Source: Clostridiales bacterium (lineage in GTDB: Bacteria; Bacillota; Clostridia; Oscillospirales; Oscillospiraceae). From it: a stretch of 45,444 nucleotides of DNA. The translations under genes and the position numbers were made by a program. A model generated the notes under the pieces. It was not told where the DNA came from. It saw nothing but the letters and a program-made list of their open reading frames with translations, and did no database searches. Of the stretch, positions 15,258 to 23,770 are shown piece after piece (position 1 is the stretch's first letter; every line of letters begins with the position of its first letter). The stretch covers positions 1-45,444 of the forward strand of contig JALETK010000101.1 in the NCBI GenBank assembly GCA_022781505.1, written 5' to 3'.

Positions 15258-15294
15258 GGCACAAAATGATACATATAGATGGGAGCTGCTTTTT

Positions 15295-16566
15295 ATGACA
15301 GATTGCAGCCGGCAGAGGGTCCTGGAGGCCTTGGAGAGCCCCAAGCTGCGCACCCTCTATGCCAACACCTTTTACTCCCTGGCAGACCGGCTGGATGAAG
15401 CCGGCTATCTGGAGGAATCCTATGTTCCCGGCCGCTATCCCGGGGACTTCGCCCGTTCCTCCGGCGCTTATGTATTTCTCATGGCCGAAGCCGGGGAAAT
15501 CGACCTGGCCGTTCGGGCTCTGCGGTTTGTGCTGGACACCATGGTTCGCAACCGCCTGACCCGCCCGCCCCACATTATGGGAAAGCCCCGGTACGGTGCC
15601 GGCGGGAAGCTGCGCCAGGAGCTGGACATGGTCAATCAGCCGGACGGAACGGGACACATTCTCTCCGCCTACGCAGAATTGATTCTTCGATACGGACGGA
15701 AGGAGCTTTATGAGGAATACTGGCCCTTTATGGCGGATATGATGGATCTCCACGCCGATCAGCCCTATTTCTTCGGGAATCCCATTTGCAATTTTCCCGT
15801 GGCAAAGCTCCATCTGTTCCTGAACACGGCCTTTGAGCACTCCCGGGAGGGGCGGTACTGGTGCTGCTTTGACCTTCTGACCCAGAGCTTCCTGGGGGCC
15901 TCCCTGGAGAAGATGGCGGCGGTGGCCCGGCTGTACGGCCAGGATTACCGGGCGGAGCCCTGGGAGGCGGTGCTCCGCTGCCTGCGGGACGGAATCCGGC
16001 GGCACCTCACAGTGACGGAGCAGGGGAGAACCCGGTACGCCGAGCTGCGCCTGCCCGACGGAAACGACGGGCATCTCTTTGACGGCATGGGCTGGGTGAG
16101 TCTCAGCCCCATTGCAGCCGGCTGGGAGGCGCTGCCCGGGGAGGTTATGCACAACACCGCCCAGGCGGTGCGGGAGAAGCTATGGCTTCCGGACCCTACC
16201 GGAGAGGGCCTGTATTTTCTAAACAAGGACACGGAGGAGATTCCCTCCCTGGAGACCATCGGGAAGGGCCTGGGCTGGGATATGGAGGAGGCCCGGAGAA
16301 CCGGCGATTTTGACCACATAGGGGATATCCTGGAGTTTCTGATGGCGCGCCACGAGGCGGCGCTCTATGGAGAGTGCATGTTCTACCGGGAGGGCCGCTG
16401 GCAAACCCGGGACAACGGCAACGCTGAGCAGTGCATCTGGTGGTGCTGGGCCATGGGTAGGCTCCGGAATGACTTGGGCCTGCCCAGGCTCCCTGACCGG
16501 GCGGATATCACGGAGGCGCCTGTCTGCGTTCCGGCGGAGTTCATTGAGGATAGCATCGGGGGCTGA
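15295..16566 (+). CDS. six-hairpin-glycosidase-like protein of unknown specificity
   Basis: A cytoplasmic-looking protein of 423 residues with no signal peptide. It is almost entirely helical with repeated Trp/Tyr-rich helix pairs (YAELILRYGRKELYEEYW, WCCFDLLTQSFLGASLE, NAEQCIWWCWAMGRLRNDLG), the pattern of (alpha/alpha)6-barrel carbohydrate-active enzymes. Acidic residues in the loops (QELDMVNQPDGTGH, LPDGNDGHLFDGMGW) could form an active site. I cannot assign a glycosidase family or substrate. It starts 38 nt after recO and ends 125 nt before mutS2, so it interrupts an otherwise DNA-repair-rich stretch. An ordinary sugar-polymer or glycan-processing enzyme is the simplest idea, and a non-enzymatic barrel is possible. 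Confidence 0.5.
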   Translation: MTDCSRQRVLEALESPKLRTLYANTFYSLADRLDEAGYLEESYVPGRYPGDFARSSGAYVFLMAEAGEIDLAVRALRFVLDTMVRNRLTRPPHIMGKPRYGAGGKLRQELDMVNQPDGTGHILSAYAELILRYGRKELYEEYWPFMADMMDLHADQPYFFGNPICNFPVAKLHLFLNTAFEHSREGRYWCCFDLLTQSFLGASLEKMAAVARLYGQDYRAEPWEAVLRCLRDGIRRHLTVTEQGRTRYAELRLPDGNDGHLFDGMGWVSLSPIAAGWEALPGEVMHNTAQAVREKLWLPDPTGEGLYFLNKDTEEIPSLETIGKGLGWDMEEARRTGDFDHIGDILEFLMARHEAALYGECMFYREGRWQTRDNGNAEQCIWWCWAMGRLRNDLGLPRLPDRADITEAPVCVPAEFIEDSIGG

Positions 16567-16691
16567 GAATCGCGGTGCGCAGATTCACAACCGGAATACA
16601 AGAATTATGGATGGGGATTTGCTGGAGAATGACCGGTTCAACCGGATATTCCCGTGCCATGAACCCATAACAAACAATTAGGAGAACACCA

Positions 16692-19070
16692 ATGTCAGAA
16701 TTATATGAAAAATCCACGGGAAAGCTGGAGCTGGACCGGGTTCTGGAGATGCTGGCGGCGTGCGCCGGCTCTGAGGACGGAAAAGCCGCCTGCCGGGCTC
16801 TGCGCCCGACTTCGGATTTGGAGGACGTTCAGGCCCTTCTGGAGGAGACAACCGCCGCCTGCACCATGTCCGCCGTCCAGGGCAATCCCAGCTTTTACGA
16901 CGTCAAAAATGTGGATGCGGCTCTGGAACGGGCCGACCGGGGGGGCAGTCTCTCCACCACGGAGCTGCTGCGGATTGCCGGGGTGCTGCGGTGCACCAGA
17001 ACCGTCAAAAGCTATTGGAGCGAGGATGAGAAGGACAATGTTCTGAAGCCCCTGTTCCAGGCTCTTGCCCCCAACAAATATCTGGAGGATCGAATCACCG
17101 GGGCCATTTTGTCCGAGGAGGAGATTGCGGACACGGCGAGCCCCGCGCTGGCGGACATTCGCCGCCATATGCGGGTGCAGAGCACAAAGATTCGGGAGAG
17201 CCTGCAAAAAATTGTGTCCTCTCCCGCTTACTCCAAGTATCTCCGGGAGCCCATTGTCACCATCCGGCAGGACCGGTATGTGGTTCCCGTGAAAAGTGAG
17301 TTCAAAAACGAGGTGCCCGGCCTCATTCACGACGTGTCCGCCACCGGCTCCACCTTCTTCATTGAGCCTATGTCTGCGGTCAATGCCAACAACGCCCTGC
17401 GGGAGCTGGCCATGAAGGAGAAAAAGGAGATCGAGCGGATTCTGGCGGAGCTGTCCGCCGAGGCCGCCGCCCACCGGGAGGATATCTCCGACAATTACCG
17501 GCTGCTCACCAAGCTGGATGTGATTTTCGCCAAGGCGCGTCTGTCCTATCAGATGCGGGCTGGTGCCCCTATCATGAATGACCAGGGGCGGATTGACCTG
17601 AAAAAGGCCCGGCACCCGCTCATCGACCCCAAGACGGTGGTGCCCATTTCCCTGCGCCTGGGGACGGACTTTGACAGCATGATTATTACAGGCCCCAACA
17701 CCGGCGGCAAGACCGTCACCCTGAAGACCGTGGGCCTTTTGACCCTCATGGCTGAGTGCGGCCTCCATGTGCCGGCAGGCGACGGGAGCTGTCTGTCCAC
17801 CTTTGACCGGGTGCTGGCGGACATCGGCGATGAGCAGTCCATTCAGCAGTCCCTCTCCACCTTCTCCTCCCACATGCGAACCATTGTGGATGTGGTGAGT
17901 CAGTGCGACGACCGGTCCCTCATCCTCTTTGACGAGCTGGGCGCCGGCACCGACCCGGCGGAGGGCGCCGCCCTTGCCATGGCCATCATTGAGTTCTGCC
18001 GGACCATGGGCAGCCGGGTGGTGGCCACCACCCACTACGCAGAGCTGAAGCTCTATGCCATGCGAACCAAAGGGGTGATCAATGCCTCCTGCGAGTTCGA
18101 CGTGGAGACCCTGCGGCCCACCTACCGGCTGCTCATCGGCATCCCAGGTAAGTCCAACGCCTTTGCCATTTCCCGGAAGCTGGGCCTGTCCGAGGACATC
18201 ATCAAAAAGGCCGGAGACATGGTCAGTCAGAGCGACAAGGACTTTGAGGACGTGCTCTCCCAGCTGGAGGCCCAGCGGCAGCAGATGGAGTCCGCCCGCC
18301 GGGAGGCGGAGCGGCTGCGGCAGGAGACCCAGGAGATCCGCAACGAGAGCGAGGCCTTCCACCAGCAAATCCAGAAGGAGCGGGACAAGGCCATGGAGAA
18401 GGCCCGACGGGAGGCCCAGGAAATTCTGGACGACGCCCGCCGTACCGCCAACCAGGTTTCCGAGGAGATGAAGCAGCTTCGCAAGCAGATGAAGGACGCG
18501 GCTGACGCCCAGGGCATCAACCAGAAGCAGGCGGATCTGCGCCGGAGCCTCAACGAGGCGGAGGACCGCCTGGCCGTTCACCAGCAGCCGGTGGAGCGTC
18601 CCAAGCCCACCCGGCCGGTGCAGCTGGGCGACACGGTGGAGCTTCTCCGCCTGGGCACCAAGGCCAGCGTCATCGGCATCAACAAGGACGGCACCTACAC
18701 CCTCCAGGCCGGTATTCTGAAAATGACGGTGAAGCCGGAGGAGGTGTACCTCCTGGAGAACGCCAATCAGTTCCAGGTGAAAAAGGCTCGCCCCGCCCAT
18801 TCCGGCCGGGAGATGAAGGCTGCGGCCATGTCCAGCGAGATTGATCTTCGGGGAATGGACGCCATTGAGGCCATCTGCGTTCTCGACCGCTTCCTGGACG
18901 AGGCCATGCGGGCCAATCTTCCCTCTGTCCGCATCATTCACGGCAAGGGCACCGGAACCCTTCGGGCGGCGGTACAGGAGGACCTGCGCCGGAACAAATA
19001 TGTAAAAAAATTCCGCCTGGGCGCCTACGGCGAGGGAGAGGACGGAGTGACCATCGCAGAATTTGGTTGA
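16692..19070 (+). CDS. mutS2: endonuclease MutS2
   Basis: A 792-residue MutS-family ATPase. It lacks the N-terminal mismatch-recognition domain of MutS1 and starts directly with the lever/clamp region. Walker A GPNTGGKT lies near residue 335, Walker B (LILFDELGAGTDP) near 415. A long coiled-coil segment rich in Glu, Arg and Gln follows (about 515-640), and the C-terminal Smr endonuclease domain has the LDLHG-equivalent IDLRGMDAIEA and HGKGTGTLR. MutS2 limits homologous recombination and, in Bacillus, also rescues collided ribosomes. Translation starts at ATG 16692 after TTAGGAGAAC. Its stop codon overlaps the -35 box of the next promoter. Confidence 0.95.
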   Translation: MSELYEKSTGKLELDRVLEMLAACAGSEDGKAACRALRPTSDLEDVQALLEETTAACTMSAVQGNPSFYDVKNVDAALERADRGGSLSTTELLRIAGVLRCTRTVKSYWSEDEKDNVLKPLFQALAPNKYLEDRITGAILSEEEIADTASPALADIRRHMRVQSTKIRESLQKIVSSPAYSKYLREPIVTIRQDRYVVPVKSEFKNEVPGLIHDVSATGSTFFIEPMSAVNANNALRELAMKEKKEIERILAELSAEAAAHREDISDNYRLLTKLDVIFAKARLSYQMRAGAPIMNDQGRIDLKKARHPLIDPKTVVPISLRLGTDFDSMIITGPNTGGKTVTLKTVGLLTLMAECGLHVPAGDGSCLSTFDRVLADIGDEQSIQQSLSTFSSHMRTIVDVVSQCDDRSLILFDELGAGTDPAEGAALAMAIIEFCRTMGSRVVATTHYAELKLYAMRTKGVINASCEFDVETLRPTYRLLIGIPGKSNAFAISRKLGLSEDIIKKAGDMVSQSDKDFEDVLSQLEAQRQQMESARREAERLRQETQEIRNESEAFHQQIQKERDKAMEKARREAQEILDDARRTANQVSEEMKQLRKQMKDAADAQGINQKQADLRRSLNEAEDRLAVHQQPVERPKPTRPVQLGDTVELLRLGTKASVIGINKDGTYTLQAGILKMTVKPEEVYLLENANQFQVKKARPAHSGREMKAAAMSSEIDLRGMDAIEAICVLDRFLDEAMRANLPSVRIIHGKGTGTLRAAVQEDLRRNKYVKKFRLGAYGEGEDGVTIAEFG

Positions 19071-19094
19071 CTTTTGTTAAAAATTTGGTATGAT
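19067..19094 (+). promoter_or_regulatory. sigma-A promoter for the HPr-like gene
   Basis: TTGACT (19067-19072) and TATGAT (19089-19094) are 16 bases apart, with a TG two bases upstream of the -10. The -35 box overlaps the mutS2 stop codon. The HPr-like gene starts 54 nt downstream of the -10. Confidence 0.75.
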
Positions 19095-19147
19095 ACTAGG
19101 TAGAGCAAGAAACGCCACCGCGACGCAATCAAGGAGTGATTTCAATC

Positions 19148-19408
19148 ATGTATAAACAGCAGACTGTCGTTAAATGTGATTCCGGACTGTATAATGAGCA
19201 GGTTACTTATTTCGTACAGAAGGCCAATGAATTCCGCTGCAACATCTGGCTGGAGTATGGCAATAAGAAGATGAACGCCAAGAGTTTGCTGGGCATTATG
19301 TCCATGTGCATCGGCACCGGCGCTGACGTTACGGTTTCTGCCGACGGGCCGGAGGAGCAGGAAGCAGTTACGGCCCTGTGTGACATGCTGCAGCGGGATC
19401 TCTTCTAA
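19148..19408 (+). CDS. HPr/Crh-like protein lacking the catalytic histidine
   Basis: An 86-residue protein that matches HPr over its full length without gaps. The PTS phosphorylation site is gone: residue 15 is Tyr and the HARPA motif reads YNEQV. The regulatory serine is kept at S46 in NAKSLLGIMS, in exact register with HPr and Crh. It therefore cannot pass phosphate from enzyme I to sugars, but it could be phosphorylated by an HPr kinase and act with CcpA, as Crh does in Bacillus. Unlike Crh (Gln15, still followed by Arg-Pro), the Arg-Pro pair is also lost. The ATG at 19148 follows AAGGAG at 19131-19136. It is a single-gene transcript between its own promoter and terminator. Confidence 0.85.
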   Translation: MYKQQTVVKCDSGLYNEQVTYFVQKANEFRCNIWLEYGNKKMNAKSLLGIMSMCIGTGADVTVSADGPEEQEAVTALCDMLQRDLF

Positions 19409-19423
19409 GGAAAATTCGGATGA

Positions 19424-19461
19424 ACTGCCCCAGGGACGGCATGGCCTCTGGGGCGGTTTTT
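19424..19461 (+). terminator. intrinsic terminator after the HPr-like gene
   Basis: A 10-bp stem ACTGCCCCAG (19424-19433) / CTGGGGCGGT (19448-19457) with one T-G pair, followed by five T. It lies 23 nt before the uvrC start, so uvrC is either read through or has a promoter I cannot see. Confidence 0.8.
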
Positions 19462-19483
19462 CGTGCTTGGATTTGGTGGAGCT

Positions 19484-21313
19484 ATGACATTTGACGAACT
19501 GAAGGACAAGGCCCTGTCCCTGCCCCTGGCCCCGGGGGTGTACATCATGCGGGACGAGAGCAACAAGGTGATCTATGTGGGCAAGGCCAAGAAGCTGAAA
19601 AACCGGGTCAGCCAGTATTTTCAGGACTCCAGCGCCCACACCCCCAAGACCAGGGCCATGGTTTCCAAAATCGACCACTTTGACGTGATTGTGGCGGCCT
19701 CGGAGTTTGAGGCCCTGGTGCTGGAGTGCTCGCTCATCAAGCGGTATATGCCCAAGTACAACATTCTTCTGAAGGATGACAAGGGCTATCCCTATCTCCG
19801 GCTGGATATGTCGGAGGAGTACCCCAAAATCACTTTGGTGAACAAGCTGGCAAACGACGGAGCCGGCTACTATGGCCCCTTTGGGAGCCGGGGCGTCACC
19901 CAGAATGTGCTGGACACCATCCGGCTCACCCTGAAGCTCCCGGGCTGCAACAAGCAATTTCCCCGGGATCTGGGGAAGGACAGGCCCTGCCTCAATTACC
20001 ACATGAATCAGTGCCGGGGCTGGTGCCAGCTGAGCCGCAGCCCCCAGGAGTACCGGGAGACCATGGAGCAGGCGAGGCTCCTTCTGACGGGGAACTACAA
20101 GCAGCTGGCCAGGCAGCTGGAGGAGCAGATGCTGGAGGCCTCGGAGAAGCTGGAGTTTGAGCGGGCGGCGGAGCTGCGGGACCGCCGGAAGGCCGTGGAG
20201 CTTCTGGGGCAAAAGCAGCTGGTGACCGCCGGTTCCCTGGCGGATACGGACGTGGTGGGCTTCGCACAGACCACAGCCAAAAGCTGCTTTGTGATTCTGC
20301 ACTTTTCCGGAGGGAACCTGCTGGACAAGGAGTATGAAATTCTGCCCTTCCAGGACAGCCCGGAGTCGGCGGTCTCCAGCCTGGTGAAGCAGTATTATCT
20401 GGCCCGGGGTGTTGCCCCCAAGGTGGTGCTGCTCCCCATGGAGATGGAGGACAGCGGTCTGTTCTCCGACCTCATGCTTCAGAACACCGGACGGCGCACC
20501 CACTTCCGGGTGCCCCAGCGGGGAGACAATGCCCAGCTGGTGGAGCTGGCCCGGGAGAACGCCCGCCGGGAGGCGGAGCGGGTGACCTCCAAGGAGGAGC
20601 GAATTTCCGGCACCCTGCAGCTCCTGGGGAAGATGCTCTCCCTGGAGACGGCCCCCAGGCGCCTGGAGTCCTTCGATATCTCCAACCTGGCTGGGACGGA
20701 TATTGTGGCCTCCATGGTGGTTTTCGTGGACGGCAAGCCCTGCAAAAAGGACTACAAGCGGTTTAAGGTGGAGGGGCTGCAGGATCAGGATGACTATGCC
20801 TCCATGGGGCAGGTGGTGACCCGCCGGTTTGCTCACTACAAAAATGGGGATTCGGGTTTTGACCAGGGGCCGGACGTGCTCCTGATCGACGGCGGCGCCG
20901 CCCATGCGGAAATTGCCCGGAGCGCCCTGGAGGCCCTGGGACTGGACTTTCCGGTGTTCGGCATGGTGAAGGACGACCGGCACAGAACCAGGGCGCTGGT
21001 GACGCCCACAGGCCAGGAAATCGGCCTGGATGGGGCTCCGGCGGTATTTGCGCTCATTGGAACCATTCAGGAGGAGACCCACCGCTTTGCCATCACCTAC
21101 AACCGGGAGCTGCGGAGCAAGCGGCTCCGGTATTCGGAGCTGGACGCCATCACCGGCATCGGCCCCAAGCGGAAAGAGCAGCTTCTCCGGCACTTTAAGT
21201 CTCTGGCTGCCATCCGGAGGGCCACGGAGCAGGAACTCCGGCAGCTCCTTCCGGCGGATGCGGCAGCCGCCGTATATGCACATTTTCATAAGGAGGATGC
21301 TTCATGCGAGTGA
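19484..21313 (+). CDS. uvrC: excinuclease ABC subunit C
   Basis: A 609-residue subunit of the UvrABC nucleotide-excision nuclease that makes both incisions around a lesion. It has the N-terminal GIY-YIG domain (GVYIMRDESNKVIYVGKAK), a central UVR motif near 195-235 (EASEKLEFERAAELRDR), the RNase H-like C-terminal nuclease (FDISNLAGTD, LLIDGGAAH) and a final helix-hairpin-helix (ITGIGPKRKEQLLRHF). The ATG at 19484 follows GGTGGAG. An earlier in-frame start at 19463 lies inside the terminator tail and is unlikely. The 3' end overlaps rsmD by 10 nt. Confidence 0.97.
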   Translation: MTFDELKDKALSLPLAPGVYIMRDESNKVIYVGKAKKLKNRVSQYFQDSSAHTPKTRAMVSKIDHFDVIVAASEFEALVLECSLIKRYMPKYNILLKDDKGYPYLRLDMSEEYPKITLVNKLANDGAGYYGPFGSRGVTQNVLDTIRLTLKLPGCNKQFPRDLGKDRPCLNYHMNQCRGWCQLSRSPQEYRETMEQARLLLTGNYKQLARQLEEQMLEASEKLEFERAAELRDRRKAVELLGQKQLVTAGSLADTDVVGFAQTTAKSCFVILHFSGGNLLDKEYEILPFQDSPESAVSSLVKQYYLARGVAPKVVLLPMEMEDSGLFSDLMLQNTGRRTHFRVPQRGDNAQLVELARENARREAERVTSKEERISGTLQLLGKMLSLETAPRRLESFDISNLAGTDIVASMVVFVDGKPCKKDYKRFKVEGLQDQDDYASMGQVVTRRFAHYKNGDSGFDQGPDVLLIDGGAAHAEIARSALEALGLDFPVFGMVKDDRHRTRALVTPTGQEIGLDGAPAVFALIGTIQEETHRFAITYNRELRSKRLRYSELDAITGIGPKRKEQLLRHFKSLAAIRRATEQELRQLLPADAAAAVYAHFHKEDASCE

Positions 21314-21864
21314 TTACGGGAAAGGCCAAGGGCGTGTCTCTGAAGACCCCGGAGGGAATGCTCACCCGGCCCACGGCGGAGCGGGTGAAGGAGGCGCTGT
21401 TCAGCGCCATTCAGTTTGACCTGCCAGGCGCCAGAGTTCTGGATTTGTTCGCCGGAACCGGCCAGCTGGGAATCGAGGCTCTGAGCCGGGGGGCGAAGTC
21501 CGCCGTATTTGTGGACGCCAGAAAGGAGGCCTGCCTCCTGGTCAGGGAAAACCTGCGCCGGACCAATCTGGCAGGGCAGGGGACGGTGGTGCAGTCGGAC
21601 TATCTCTCCTATCTCTCCCGGGGGGCAGGGCCCTTCGATTTGGTGCTTTTGGACCCTCCATACGCAGAAGTTTTCCTGGAAAATGCCCTGAAACGCATAT
21701 CCGAAATTGACATTTTGGATAACGGTGGTATAATAGTTACCGAGCGGCCTTTGGGAAAGGAGCTTCCGGGCGATTTTCCAAGTTTGGAGCGGTCGCGGGA
21801 CTACAAGTACGGAAAGACGCTGATTACCATCTTCCGTAAGGTGCAGTCTGAGGAAGCGGAATGA
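21304..21864 (+). CDS. rsmD: 16S rRNA (guanine966-N2)-methyltransferase RsmD
   Basis: A 186-residue SAM-dependent methyltransferase. The SAM-binding motif I is LDLFAGTGQLGIEALSRGA (from residue 46) and the catalytic DPPY is at 117-120. The N-terminal RVITGKAKG and RPTAERVKEALF are typical of RsmD. It overlaps uvrC upstream and coaD downstream (4 nt); the rsmD-coaD pair is conserved across Bacillota. Confidence 0.94.
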   Translation: MRVITGKAKGVSLKTPEGMLTRPTAERVKEALFSAIQFDLPGARVLDLFAGTGQLGIEALSRGAKSAVFVDARKEACLLVRENLRRTNLAGQGTVVQSDYLSYLSRGAGPFDLVLLDPPYAEVFLENALKRISEIDILDNGGIIVTERPLGKELPGDFPSLERSRDYKYGKTLITIFRKVQSEEAE

Positions 21865-22370
21865 AGATTGCCATCTATCCCGGCAGCTTTGACCCTGTGA
21901 CCAACGGACACCTGAACATCATCCGGCGTGCCGCCAATATTTTTGACAAGCTCATTGTCTGCGTCATGGTGAATGCCACCAAGCGGCCCATGTTCTCCCT
22001 GGAGGAGCGGACGGAGTTTCTCCGCCGTGTAACCCGGGATCTGGAGAATGTGGAGGTGGATTTTGCCGACGAGCTGCTGGCGAACTACGCCAGGCGCCGG
22101 GGCGGCTGTGTCATTGTCAAGGGCCTCCGGGCGACCTCCGATTTTGAAAACGAGTTTCAGATGGCCCTGATCAACCATAAGATCAACCCCAATCTGGACA
22201 CCATGTTTTTGACCTCGGAGCATCAGTACATGTATCTCAGCTCCAGCACCGTGAAGGAGCTGGCATGTTACGATGTGGATTTGCAGGATTTTTTGCCGGA
22301 GAAGATTATACCCGACTTTAAAGAAAGAATTCAAGCGTTAAAAGAACAAGGAGGAACAAGCCATGCATGA
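21861..22370 (+). CDS. coaD: phosphopantetheine adenylyltransferase
   Basis: A 169-residue nucleotidyltransferase that makes dephospho-CoA from 4'-phosphopantetheine and ATP, the fourth step of CoA synthesis. The N-terminal YPGSFDPVTNGH holds the nucleotide-binding TNGH at 14-17, and the C-terminal YLSSSTVKE at 125-133 is the second signature. VIVKGLRATSDFENE between them is also characteristic. The 3' end overlaps the coiled-coil gene by 8 nt. Confidence 0.96.
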   Translation: MKIAIYPGSFDPVTNGHLNIIRRAANIFDKLIVCVMVNATKRPMFSLEERTEFLRRVTRDLENVEVDFADELLANYARRRGGCVIVKGLRATSDFENEFQMALINHKINPNLDTMFLTSEHQYMYLSSSTVKELACYDVDLQDFLPEKIIPDFKERIQALKEQGGTSHA

Positions 22371-22860
22371 CAACGGCATCGAAGAACTAATTACAAAATT
22401 ATATGATATGGTGCAAGATGCACGGTCCCTGCCTCTCGGTGCTGACAAGTGCATTGTGGAGCGGGACAAGGTCCTGGATATGCTGGATGAGATCAGCAAC
22501 CGCCTGCCCGGTGAGCTGAAGCAGGCCAAGACTGTTGTGGATTCCCGCAATGAGTTGATTGCCAAGGCCAAGCGGGAGGCGGAGGCCATGAAGGCTCAGG
22601 CTCTGGCCCAGGCCAAGCAGATGGTCTCCCAGGAGGCCATTTACCAGGAGGCCCAGGTTCAGGCGGAGGAGATGATCCGTGCTGCCCAGGGGAAGATCCG
22701 GGATCTGAAGCTGGTCACCAACGATTATGTGGACGACGCTCTGAAGCGCACGGAAGAGGCCATTGCGGACGCCCTCAGCCAGGTCCGGGAGACCCGGGGC
22801 CAGTTCCGCAAGGTAGTTGCTCCCCAGGAAAAGGGCGGAGAGAACGCACCTGCCATGTAA
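22363..22860 (+). CDS. coiled-coil protein encoded after coaD
   Basis: A 165-residue soluble protein that is almost all helix, with a long Ala/Glu/Lys/Gln-rich coiled coil (about residues 45-150: LIAKAKREAEAMKAQALAQA and onward). The N-terminal part (IEELITKLYDMVQDARSLPLG, CIVERDKVLDMLDEI) is less repetitive. Similar proteins follow coaD in many Clostridia and are often annotated as ATP-synthase subunit B/H-like because of the coiled coil, not because of real homology. A scaffolding or division-related role like DivIVA-type proteins is conceivable but not shown. The terminator lies right after it. Confidence 0.7.
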   Translation: MHDNGIEELITKLYDMVQDARSLPLGADKCIVERDKVLDMLDEISNRLPGELKQAKTVVDSRNELIAKAKREAEAMKAQALAQAKQMVSQEAIYQEAQVQAEEMIRAAQGKIRDLKLVTNDYVDDALKRTEEAIADALSQVRETRGQFRKVVAPQEKGGENAPAM

Positions 22861-22879
22861 TCCACACATAAGCTCTCTG

Positions 22880-22912
22880 AACAGCCGCCGGCTTTGCCGG
22901 TGGCTGTTTTTT
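22880..22912 (+). terminator. intrinsic terminator after the coaD operon
   Basis: Stem AACAGCCGCCGG / CCGGTGGCTGTT around CTTTG, followed by a T-run to 22912. Confidence 0.85.
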
Positions 22913-22982
22913 CTGGCGCGGCATTTGGGACATGAACCGCAGGCGAGCCGCATAGGCTAAGAGCAGGAAAGGGGAGTGGCAG

Positions 22983-23408
22983 ATGAAACGGCAAGACAAG
23001 CTTCGCAGGAAAGGCGGCAGCCTGGGAAAGGGGGTGGGTCTGGGCGTGGGCGTGAGCGCACTGGCGACACTGGGACTCACGGCCCTTTTGGCCACGCTGA
23101 CCAACCGAAAGACGATTCCATATGAAACGGCGGCCAAGCTGCCGCTGGTCATTGTGCTGATCTCCGTCGCCCTGGGCGCCTGGATCGGAGTCAAAACAGC
23201 AGGGGAGAAGCGGATGATCGTCTGCCTGCTGACAGGCGGAGGGTACCTGCTGCTGGCATTGGCGCTGACCGCGTTCGCATATGGGGGAGCCTACCGGAAT
23301 GTGCCCGCCTGGATCGGCGCCACACTGGGCGCCTGTGCCCTGGTTGGCCTGATCGGCGCCGGCAGGGGAGGAAGGGGGCGCGTCTCCAAGAAATACCGAA
23401 TCCGGTGA
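22983..23408 (+). CDS. four-helix membrane protein, TIGR04086/YrzE-like
   Basis: A 141-residue protein with a basic N-terminus (MKRQDKLRRKGG) and four hydrophobic helices: about 17-40, 52-68, 78-98 and 106-126, with a basic tail. Size and four-helix pattern fit the TIGR04086 group of Bacillota membrane proteins of unknown function. The ATG at 22983 has AGGGGAGTGGCAG upstream. The assignment rests on architecture only; no catalytic residues are visible. Confidence 0.6.
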   Translation: MKRQDKLRRKGGSLGKGVGLGVGVSALATLGLTALLATLTNRKTIPYETAAKLPLVIVLISVALGAWIGVKTAGEKRMIVCLLTGGGYLLLALALTAFAYGGAYRNVPAWIGATLGACALVGLIGAGRGGRGRVSKKYRIR

Positions 23409-23443
23409 CACTGCACAATTCCGCGATAGGTAAATGCAGTTTA

Positions 23444-23493
23444 CCCCCAGATGCCAAAGCCGGAGCCTGTTCCGGTTTTACAGCATCTGGGGG
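23444..23493. terminator. two-tier hairpin after the membrane protein gene
   Basis: Outer perfect 11-bp stem CCCCCAGATGC (23444-23454) / GCATCTGGGGG (23483-23493). Inner stem AGCCGGA (23459-23465) / TCCGGTT (23471-23477) with a G-T pair. No T-run follows, so it may be a factor-dependent end or a different kind of element. Confidence 0.5.
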
Positions 23494-23638
23494 AACATAC
23501 GCAGAGAAAGCACCATATCTTGGATATATTGAATATTGACTGAATTCCTATTCATTGATAGTTGCGGAGGGTTACATAAACCAATAGACATAATCTATGT
23601 ACATAATTAACAAATCTTGCATTTTTTATGAATACCCC

Positions 23639-23667
23639 TTGAATTATTCGGATTTTTGGAGTATAGT
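23639..23667 (+). promoter_or_regulatory. sigma-A-type promoter for the membrane protein-xerD operon
   Basis: TTGAAT (23639-23644) and TATAGT (23662-23667) with a 17-base spacer, inside an AT-rich stretch from about 23500 to 23720. It is 104 nt before the next start codon. Nothing else is seen in the gap from 23409 to 23770 apart from the hairpin. Confidence 0.65.
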
Positions 23668-23770
23668 AGTGACACAGTTAAGATTTGGATTCCATATGGT
23701 TCGTGATTCTGTGTCAGATTGATCGGCTATGCTCCTGACGGTTGGTTTACAGTATTGGAACGGAGGGCCG

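Noticed and set aside
16701-18941. A 746-codon minus-strand open frame opposite mutS2
   Set aside because: It mirrors mutS2 codon structure, and mutS2 carries all expected motifs.
19142-21289. A 715-codon minus-strand open frame opposite uvrC
   Set aside because: It is an antisense shadow of uvrC with no recognisable domain.
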